Source: an uncultured Pseudomonadota bacterium
Lineage (GTDB): Bacteria > Myxococcota_A > UBA796 > GCA-2862545
NCBI GenBank assembly: GCA_903861005.1
Contig: CAIOSP010000151.1
Location: 1 to 37,226, forward strand
DNA length: 37,226 bases
Reading direction: 5' to 3'
Positions 31,699 through 37,226 of this stretch are shown here, piece by piece (position 1 is the stretch's first letter; every line of letters starts with the position of its first letter). The notes under the pieces were generated by a model. That model searched no databases, was not told the origin of the DNA, and was given only the letters and a program-made list of their open reading frames with translations. Made by a program: the position numbers and the translations under genes.

Positions 31699-32457
31699 CT
31701 ATCGCCCGCGGAGCGGCCTCGTCCACCGACCGGCGGAGTGCTTCACGTCGCCGCGCTCGGCCATGGTCTCAAGAACCTTGCGGATCTCGTGGCCCTGCAT
31801 GTCAGGGTAAAGCTCGCGGGCGCGGTGCTGTAGGCCCGCGAACAGCACGGCCTCCAGCAGGCCCCGCTCGGACGCCGGCTGCAGTCGATCGAGCGCCGTG
31901 GCGCGGATCCACGCGACGCGCTCCTTGTCGACCTCGACCACCACGCGCGTGCGCTCGGGGCGGGCCTCGACCGCGCGACGCTCGCGCGGGCGCTGGGCCT
32001 CACGGGGAGCGGCGGCCGCCGTCATCTTCTTGGGGATCATCTTGGGCGCCGCGAACGAGAAGGGCTCGGGCTCGAACGACGCCCACGCCTCCATCAACGC
32101 GGTGGCGGCGGCGCACTCGGGGATGCCGCGCTTGGGCGCCTCGATCTCGGCGGCGACCACCGCGCGCAGCGTGTACGGCACGCGCGACGCGGGCAGCTCG
32201 GCCAGCCCTTCGATCCAGTCGAGGAACGGGCTGCCGTTCGGGAGATCCTCCACCTGACGGGTGAGGCGCTCGTCCACGCCACGCAGGCGCACACGCAGAC
32301 CGGGGGGCAGGTCCTCCTTGGCGGAGATGGCGAACAGGTCAGCCACGTTCTCAGGCGCGATCTGTCCCAGCGGCTTGGCCGCCAGTCCGTTCACCTCGAT
32401 CTCGACACCGACAGGATCCGCTCCACGGAGGCTTCGCACAGGCACACGACGACGCAA
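31699..32457 (-). CDS. Unknown protein with winged-helix-like C-terminus
   Basis: This is a 252-residue protein I do not recognise. The N-terminal half (about 15-140) is a predicted alpha/beta region starting VEIEVNGLAAKPLGQIAPEN. The middle is Pro/Ala/Arg-rich and probably flexible. The C-terminal 60 residues contain EAVLFAGLQHRARELYPDMQ and GHEIRKVLETMAERGDVKHS followed by AGRW. That pattern of helix, helix and basic wing resembles winged-helix DNA-binding domains. The start is taken as TTG 32457 because GGAGG at 32463-32467 is 5 nt upstream. The frame is open to 32592, but that would overlap the divergent adenosyltransferase gene. It lies 27 nt from the tRNA on the same strand. Confidence 0.65.
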   Translation of the reverse strand: MRRRVPVRSLRGADPVGVEIEVNGLAAKPLGQIAPENVADLFAISAKEDLPPGLRVRLRGVDERLTRQVEDLPNGSPFLDWIEGLAELPASRVPYTLRAVVAAEIEAPKRGIPECAAATALMEAWASFEPEPFSFAAPKMIPKKMTAAAAPREAQRPRERRAVEARPERTRVVVEVDKERVAWIRATALDRLQPASERGLLEAVLFAGLQHRARELYPDMQGHEIRKVLETMAERGDVKHSAGRWTRPLRGR

Positions 32458-32462
32458 CGGGA

Positions 32463-32467
32463 CCTCC
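32463..32467 (-). promoter_or_regulatory. Shine-Dalgarno site choosing a TTG start
   Basis: GGAGG on the minus strand lies 5 nt before TTG 32457-32455. The other nearby candidates, GTG codons at 32445 and 32439, lie 17 nt or more downstream of the site. Confidence 0.5.
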
Positions 32468-32474
32468 GCGGCCT

Positions 32475-32500
32475 TTCGACCGACGTGGCGCCGTGCTAAC
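32475..32500 (+). promoter_or_regulatory. Candidate promoter for the adenosyltransferase-fadH pair
   Basis: TTCGAC (32475-32480) and TGCTAAC (32494-32500) lie 42-67 nt before the ATG. The match to sigma-70 consensus is weak. Confidence 0.2.
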
Positions 32501-32541
32501 GCCGCGTGGCTCGTGCGGCACGTTCCGCGCGTGGAGGCATC

Positions 32542-33132
32542 ATGCGGATCACGCGCGTCTACACCCGCACTGGGGACAAGGGAACGACCCACCTCGTGGG
32601 TGGATCTGAGGTGTCCAAGGACGACATCCGCATCGAGTCGTATGGCACGGTGGATGAGCTCAACGCCGTGATCGGGCTGGTGCGGACTTTCCTCGCCAAC
32701 GAGGCCTTCTCAGACGTCGATCGGGCGCGCATGGACGCCCCGCTCGCAGAGATCCAGAATGATCTCTTCGACCTGGGCGCGGACCTCGCCACGCCGGCCG
32801 CGGACCGCTGGCCCACCATGCAGCGACTCGGCCCGGGCGACGCCACGCGCATGGAGAATTGGATCGACTCGTTCAACGACGAGCTGCCGCCGCTCAAGGA
32901 GTTTGTGCTCCCGGGCGGCGGCGTGGTCGGCAGCTTCCTGCACCAGGCGCGCACGGTGTGCCGCCGCGCGGAGCGCATCGTCGTGACGCTGCGTCTGCAC
33001 GCGGACGACGTGGGCGACGGCGGCCTGATCTACCTCAACCGCCTGTCGGACCTGCTGTTCGTCCTGGGCCGCTGGGCCGCCAAGGCGGGCAATGTGCCCG
33101 AGGTCCTGTGGACCAAGCGAACGCCGTCGTGA
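32542..33132 (+). CDS. Cob(I)alamin adenosyltransferase, PduO type
   Basis: This is a 196-residue ATP:corrinoid adenosyltransferase that makes adenosylcobalamin, the cofactor of mutases such as methylmalonyl-CoA mutase. The ATP-binding N-terminus is VYTRTGDKGTT, SYGTVDELNA follows, and RTVCRRAERI plus YLNRLSDLLFVLGRWA form the conserved C-terminal helices of the PduO (trimeric helix-bundle) family. Length is typical. GGAGG at 32533-32537 lies 4 nt before the ATG. The TGA overlaps the GTG start of the dienoyl-CoA reductase gene, so the two are coupled. Confidence 0.94.
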   Translation: MRITRVYTRTGDKGTTHLVGGSEVSKDDIRIESYGTVDELNAVIGLVRTFLANEAFSDVDRARMDAPLAEIQNDLFDLGADLATPAADRWPTMQRLGPGDATRMENWIDSFNDELPPLKEFVLPGGGVVGSFLHQARTVCRRAERIVVTLRLHADDVGDGGLIYLNRLSDLLFVLGRWAAKAGNVPEVLWTKRTPS

Positions 33133-35144
33133 ACGCGACACCCTACCCGCACCTGCTCTCGCCGCTGCAGGTCGGTCACCTCACGCTGAAGAACCGCACG
33201 CTCATGGGGTCGATGCACGTCGGCCTGGAGGAGCAGGTCGGCCCGCTCACCAACCTGGGCGCGTACTTCCGGCGACGCGCCGAGGGCGGCGTGGGCTTGA
33301 TCGTCACCGGCGGCTTCGCGCCGAACGCCGAGGGCTGGGTCAAGCCGCTCGCCGGGCGCCTGTCCAACCGCTGGGAGGCCTACAAGCACCGCGCCGTGAC
33401 CGACCCCGTGCACGAGGCCGACGGCCGGATCCTGCTGCAGATCCTGCACGCGGGCCGCTACGGCTACCACCCGCTGTGTGTGTCGGCGTCCGACATCAAG
33501 TCGCCGATCTCCATGTTCCGCCCGCGCGCGCTGTCCGACGCAGGCGTCGAGCGCACCATCCGCGACTTCGCGACCTGCGCCCAGATGGCCAAGGTCGCAG
33601 GCTACGACGGCGTCGAGATCATGGGCAGCGAGGGCTACCTGATCCACCAGTTCGTCGCCGCGCGCACCAACCACCGCACCGACCGCTGGGGTGGCACGTT
33701 TGAGCAGCGCATCCGCTTCCCGCTCGCGATCGTGCGCGCCGTCCGCGAGGCGGTCGGCAGCGACTTCGTGATCCTCTACCGCCTGTCGCTGCTCGACCTG
33801 GTCGAGAACGGCTCCACCTGGGACGAGGTCGTCCACCTGGCCAAGGAGCTGGAGAAGGCCGGCGTGTCGATGATCAACACCGGCATCGGCTGGCACGAGG
33901 CGCGGGTCCCCACCATCGCCACGTCGGTGCCGCGCGCCGCGTTCACCTGGGTCACGGCCAAGCTGCGCCCGCACGTCAGCGTGCCGCTGGTCACGTCCAA
34001 CCGCATCAACGAGCCGGTCACCGCGGAGCGCGTGCTCGCGGAGGGCCACGCCGACATGGTGTCGATGGCCCGCCCATTCCTGGCCGACCCGGACTGGGTG
34101 AACAAGTCGGCGTCGGGCCGCGAGGACGAGATCGACACCTGCATCGGCTGCAACCAGGCCTGCCTCGACCACGTGTTCGAGAACAAGCACGCGAGCTGCC
34201 TGGTGAACCCCTACGCCTGCCACGAGGCGGAGATGGTGCTCACGACGGCCGCCACGCCCAAGAAGGTCGCGGTCGTCGGCGCGGGGCCCGCCGGCCTCGC
34301 CGCCTCCACCACGCTCGCGGAGCGCGGCCACCACGTCACGCTGTTCGAGGCGTCCGACGAGGTGGGCGGTCAGTTCAACCTGGCCAAGCGCATCCCCGGC
34401 AAGGAGGAGTTCCACGAGACGCTGCGCTACTTCCGCCGCAAGCTGGAAGTGACCGGCGTCGACGTCCGACTGAACACGCGCGCCACGGCCGACACGCTCG
34501 CGGGCTTTGACCACGTGCTGCTCGCCACCGGCGTTCACGCGCGCCGGGTGCGCTTCCCGGGCTCCGAGCGCGCCAACGTCCTGATGTACGCCGACGTCAT
34601 CCGCGATCCGTCGCAGGTCGGCAAGCGCGTCGCCGTGATCGGCGCCGGCGGCATCGGGTTCGACGTGGCCGAGCTGCTCGTCCACTCGGGCGGTCAGGAG
34701 ACCTTCGAGAGCTTCGCCAAGACCTGGGGCATCGACACCACCGCCGAGTCGCGCGGCGGCCTGGTCGAGCCCGTGGACGCCCCGCCGGCTCGCGACGTGG
34801 TGATCTGCCAGCGCACGCGCGGTCGCGTGGGCGCACGCTTGGGCAAGACCACCGGCTGGATCCACCGCGCGTCGGTGCAGAAGGCTGGGGTCGGATTCCT
34901 CGACGACGTCGCCTACGACCGCGTGGACGACGCCGGCCTGCACGTGCGCGTCTCCGGCCAGCCGCGCGTGCTCGACGTCGACACCATCGTCGTGTGCGCA
35001 GGCCAGGAGCCCAACCGGGACCTGGAGGAGTCGCTCAAGGCCGCGGGCTTGGCCGTGACGCGCATCGGCGGGGCCGACGAGGCGTCGGAGCTGGACGCCA
35101 AGCGCGCGATCAACCAGGCGACGCGGGTCGCGCTGGCGCTGTAG
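33129..35144 (+). CDS. fadH: 2,4-dienoyl-CoA reductase (NADPH), FadH type
   Basis: This is a 671-residue flavo-iron-sulfur enzyme that reduces 2,4-dienoyl-CoA esters from unsaturated fatty acids so beta-oxidation can continue. The N-terminal old-yellow-enzyme barrel (about 1-335) contains Tyr170 in GSEGYLIHQF and His256 in GIGWHEARVPTIAT, matching the E. coli FadH catalytic Tyr166 and His252. The 4Fe-4S cysteines are C338, C341, C345 and C357 (CIGCNQAC...C). The FAD domain begins with VVGAGPAGLAAS (about 382), and a second nucleotide motif is VIGAGGIGFD. Length is nearly identical to E. coli FadH (672). The start is GTG, overlapping the adenosyltransferase stop. Some relatives are enoate or NADH oxidoreductases, but the His and Tyr contexts favour FadH. 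Confidence 0.92.
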   Translation: MNATPYPHLLSPLQVGHLTLKNRTLMGSMHVGLEEQVGPLTNLGAYFRRRAEGGVGLIVTGGFAPNAEGWVKPLAGRLSNRWEAYKHRAVTDPVHEADGRILLQILHAGRYGYHPLCVSASDIKSPISMFRPRALSDAGVERTIRDFATCAQMAKVAGYDGVEIMGSEGYLIHQFVAARTNHRTDRWGGTFEQRIRFPLAIVRAVREAVGSDFVILYRLSLLDLVENGSTWDEVVHLAKELEKAGVSMINTGIGWHEARVPTIATSVPRAAFTWVTAKLRPHVSVPLVTSNRINEPVTAERVLAEGHADMVSMARPFLADPDWVNKSASGREDEIDTCIGCNQACLDHVFENKHASCLVNPYACHEAEMVLTTAATPKKVAVVGAGPAGLAASTTLAERGHHVTLFEASDEVGGQFNLAKRIPGKEEFHETLRYFRRKLEVTGVDVRLNTRATADTLAGFDHVLLATGVHARRVRFPGSERANVLMYADVIRDPSQVGKRVAVIGAGGIGFDVAELLVHSGGQETFESFAKTWGIDTTAESRGGLVEPVDAPPARDVVICQRTRGRVGARLGKTTGWIHRASVQKAGVGFLDDVAYDRVDDAGLHVRVSGQPRVLDVDTIVVCAGQEPNRDLEESLKAAGLAVTRIGGADEASELDAKRAINQATRVALAL

Positions 35145-35161
35145 CGCACCGCGCCGGTCGC

Positions 35162-35173
35162 GCGACGCGTCGC
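35162..35173. repeat. 12-bp perfect palindrome between convergent genes
   Basis: GCGACGCGTCGC is self-complementary with no loop and lies in the 72-bp gap between fadH and the ferritin-like lipoprotein. No T-tract; function unclear. Confidence 0.4.
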
Positions 35174-35216
35174 CGCTACGTGACGCCGCACGACCCCGCG
35201 GTCGAGGCGACCACCC

Positions 35217-36176
35217 TCACGCCGCCCAGAGCGCCTGGGCGGCCGGGCTGAGCACCTCGTCCACGCCGGACACGATCACGCGCTCAAACCAAGCCTCGTC
35301 GATCCCCGACCGCAGCGCGATCGAGCTTGTGTCCATGCGGTCGACCGGGGCCACCAGCGCGTCGTAGACGGCGCGCCGCACCTCCTCGCCGCCCACCGAC
35401 ATGGCCCACGCCACCACGCGCCAGGAGAGCACGGCGTGGCGGGCCTCGTCGTCGGCGATGCTGGCCAGCAGCGCCGCCAAGTCGGCGTCCTCACAGGCGC
35501 CCGCCGCCACGGCCGCGACGTGCGCGCCCAGCGTCTCCACCAGGCAGCCCTCGCGCACCGCGTCGACCGCGATGTCGACCAGGCTGCGCGCCGGGGTGAC
35601 GGGCGCCCGGAACGGGAACGAGCCCATCCGCGCCCCCACCGCGCCCATCCGGCGCGCGACGCTCAGGCACAGCTCCGTGTGCTCGACCTCGTCGAGCGCA
35701 GCGGCGTGCGCGTCGCGCAACAGGTCCATCGGCGCGCCGTGGGCCATCAGCTCCATCGACAGCCGCGCGAAGGCCGCGACCGACGCGTGCTCGCCGCTCG
35801 CCGCCGCGATCCACGCTTGCGCCACGCGATCGAGCGCGCCCCCTTCATGCACCACCTCAGCGTGCAGGTCGCCGTCGAACGGGCGACCGATCACGCACTG
35901 CGAGGTGGGGTCCTTCTGGTAGGCGAGCACCGTGTAGCAGCACGCCGGCGTCTGCATGTCCGGGAGGTAGCCGATCGAGGTCAGCTCCCCCTCGGTGGTG
36001 ATCTTGGTGACCACCTGCTCGTTGCAGTCGCCCGGGTCGAACAGGTCAGCCTTGGCCACGTCCGCCGCCGCCGGGCAGGACTGGGCGTCCGTGTCCACCG
36101 TGATGCACATCGTCTTCTCGGACCCGCAGGCCGACAGCGCGGACACGATGGCCAGCAGCAAGGGGGACGGACGCAT
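35217..36176 (-). CDS. Lipoprotein with ferritin-like diiron domain
   Basis: This is a 319-residue predicted lipoprotein. The leader MRPSPLLLAIVSALSAC has a lipobox with Cys17. Residues about 18-100 form a small Cys-rich region (seven further Cys, including a CC pair). Residues about 118-260 form a four-helix ferritin-like domain with a full diiron set: Glu129 (SGEH), E163-x-x-H166 (EVEH), Glu214 (VETLGAH) and E244-x-x-H247 (EARH). Rubrerythrin-type enzymes of this fold act on peroxide or oxygen or store iron; activity here is inferred. Export of a ferritin-like protein on a lipid anchor is unusual. GGAGG at 36182-36186 is 5 nt before the ATG. It is divergent from rsmJ. Confidence 0.85.
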   Translation of the reverse strand: MRPSPLLLAIVSALSACGSEKTMCITVDTDAQSCPAAADVAKADLFDPGDCNEQVVTKITTEGELTSIGYLPDMQTPACCYTVLAYQKDPTSQCVIGRPFDGDLHAEVVHEGGALDRVAQAWIAAASGEHASVAAFARLSMELMAHGAPMDLLRDAHAAALDEVEHTELCLSVARRMGAVGARMGSFPFRAPVTPARSLVDIAVDAVREGCLVETLGAHVAAVAAGACEDADLAALLASIADDEARHAVLSWRVVAWAMSVGGEEVRRAVYDALVAPVDRMDTSSIALRSGIDEAWFERVIVSGVDEVLSPAAQALWAA

Positions 36177-36255
36177 GAGCACCTCCAAACCGAAGCATGC
36201 ATCATCCAGGCCGATCCCCGCAAGCGCCGCGCTCCGCTGCGGGGCCGATCGCGCT

Positions 36256-36993
36256 ATGGCGGCGGCGGTCGCGCCCGTCTTGGAGGTGGCTCGCGTGCTC
36301 CCCGACCTTGCCACCCTGCCCCCACACCTGACGCTGGAGTCGCGAGACGGACGCCTGTGCCTGGTCGACGCCCGACCCGGCGCCCCGCGGCCGCTGTGCG
36401 TCGACTTCACCGCCCCTGAGACCTGGCGCCGCGCCACCAGCACCACCCTGCGCGACCTGCTGCCGCGCGCGCTCGGCCTCAAGCCCACGGGCGCCACGAT
36501 CGTGGACGCCACCGCCGGCTTGGGCACCGACAGCCTCGCGTTGGCGCGCCTCGGGTGCACCGTGATTTGCGTCGAGCGAAGCAAGATCATCCACGCTTTG
36601 CTTGAGGATGGACTGCAACGATCGCGCGCCGCCGGCCCGCCCTTCGCCGACGTCGCCGCGCGCTTGAGCCTTCGCCACGCCGACAGCGCTCAGGTGCTGG
36701 ATGAGCTGTCGTCCGAGGGCCACGCGATCGACGCGATCCTCATCGATCCGATGTTCGGCGACGACGGCAAGAAGGCGGCCTCGCGCGCGCAGATGCAGTT
36801 CCTGGCGCAGCTCGCCGACCCAGACGAGGCCGCCCTGCCCACCTTGCTGGCCAGCGCGCTCCGCGCCGCCCCGCGGGTGGCGATCAAGCGCCCGCACCGC
36901 GCCGCCGTGCTCGGCAAGCCCCGCCATCAGTTCGAAGGAAAGGCGGTCCGCTTCGACGTGTACTTCGCGGCGGACCTTCGCCCGGCCGCCTAG
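36256..36993 (+). CDS. rsmJ: 16S rRNA (guanine-N2) methyltransferase RsmJ
   Basis: This is a 245-residue class I methyltransferase that should methylate G1516 of 16S rRNA. The features match RsmJ in order: VDF followed by a basic stretch, [20 protein letters not shown] (SAM motif I), VERS (motif II), LRHADS, the catalytic-site [20 protein letters not shown], and the final [10 protein letters not shown] and [13 protein letters not shown] 36256 gives a length near that of E. coli RsmJ (250) but has no good ribosome site. GTG 36295, with GGAGG at 36282-36286, is a real alternative and would still keep the conserved core. The TAG stop shares the palindrome CTAG with the stop of the convergent gene. 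Confidence 0.87.
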   Translation: MAAAVAPVLEVARVLPDLATLPPHLTLESRDGRLCLVDARPGAPRPLCVDFTAPETWRRATSTTLRDLLPRALGLKPTGATIVDATAGLGTDSLALARLGCTVICVERSKIIHALLEDGLQRSRAAGPPFADVAARLSLRHADSAQVLDELSSEGHAIDAILIDPMFGDDGKKAASRAQMQFLAQLADPDEAALPTLLASALRAAPRVAIKRPHRAAVLGKPRHQFEGKAVRFDVYFAADLRPAA

Positions 36994-37226
36994 AACGCGA
37001 CGATCGACACGATGACGAACAGCGGGATCAAGATCCCCACCGAGTACGCCATGTAGCCGAAGAAGCTCGGCGTCTTCACGCCTGCGCTGTCCGCGATGGC
37101 CTTCACCATGAAGTTCGGGCCGTTGCCGATGTAGCTGTTGGCCCCCATGAACACCGAGCCCAACGAGATGGCGCGGAGCATGGCGGGGCCGTCGGGCGTG
37201 GCGAGCAGCGTGGAGAGGTCCTGCGC
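36990..37226 (-). CDS. Sodium:proton antiporter, C-terminal part (5' partial)
   Basis: The window holds the last 78 codons of an integral membrane transporter. The conserved stretch [20 protein letters not shown], followed by [20 protein letters not shown] and a final hydrophobic helix, is typical of the ion-transporter (IT) superfamily proteins annotated as NhaD/ArsB-like sodium:proton antiporters. The N-terminal part is beyond the window edge, so ion specificity cannot be judged. Its stop codon overlaps that of rsmJ by 3 nt, which leaves no room for a terminator between them. Confidence 0.8.
   Translation of the reverse strand, partial: AQDLSTLLATPDGPAMLRAISLGSVFMGANSYIGNGPNFMVKAIADSAGVKTPSFFGYMAYSVGILIPLFVIVSIVAF

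Noticed and set aside
33030-34943. A 637-codon minus-strand open frame opposite fadH
   Set aside because: No recognisable motif; fadH on the other strand is fully conserved.
36175-36255. ATG at 36175 as the start of rsmJ
   Set aside because: It lies in the same CATG as the start codon of the divergent ferritin-like gene and would overlap that gene's ribosome site; the added residues are not RsmJ-like.

Overview
The window is about 37 kb of very GC-rich chromosomal DNA. Its gene content points to a myxobacterium-like bacterium (Myxococcota, formerly Deltaproteobacteria). The main clues are a protein ending in a MYXO-CTERM-type sorting tail, MopE-like metal-binding repeats in two proteins, a giant Asp/Thr-rich lamin-tail-domain lipoprotein, several short surface lipoproteins, and frequent GTG/TTG starts behind strong GGAGG sites. 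I see no rRNA operon, insertion sequence, prophage or CRISPR array. One tRNA gene, tRNA-Leu(CAA), is present.

Layout. Positions 1-1378 hold the glycine-rich end of a gene and a convergent sigma-70-family factor. Positions 1611-10139 hold a 2,489-residue lipoprotein with 11 lamin-tail-like repeats and a divergent MopE-repeat lipoprotein. An ABC-F ATPase follows on the minus strand (10190-12061). A tightly packed plus-strand group of five genes (12148-17607) encodes an unknown single-pass protein, an HTTM membrane protein, an ArnA-like decarboxylase/DegT aminotransferase fusion, an ArnC-like glycosyltransferase and a PhyH dioxygenase. It looks like a compact route to a lipid-linked amino sugar and is the best candidate for an undescribed system. 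Positions 17676-23218 hold a TonB-like protein, a periplasmic HMA protein, an orphan NarL-type response regulator with a perfect palindrome upstream, an RlmI-like methyltransferase, a small lipoprotein, a glutaredoxin and a probable beta-barrel protein.

Positions 23514-28036 form one apparent operon: minC, minD and minE for division-site placement, followed by three coupled genes of unknown connection (polytopic membrane protein, small exported beta protein, metallophosphoesterase). A beta-helix/MopE/MYXO-CTERM surface protein (28117-30813), a DEDDh exonuclease, the tRNA and an unknown winged-helix-like protein follow. The end of the window holds a coupled cobalamin adenosyltransferase and 2,4-dienoyl-CoA reductase pair, an exported ferritin-like lipoprotein, RsmJ, and the C-terminus of a sodium:proton antiporter.

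All assignments come from reading motifs in the sequence and from remembered family sequences; no searches were run. Start codons were chosen from Shine-Dalgarno spacing and overlaps. Promoters and most terminators are tentative.
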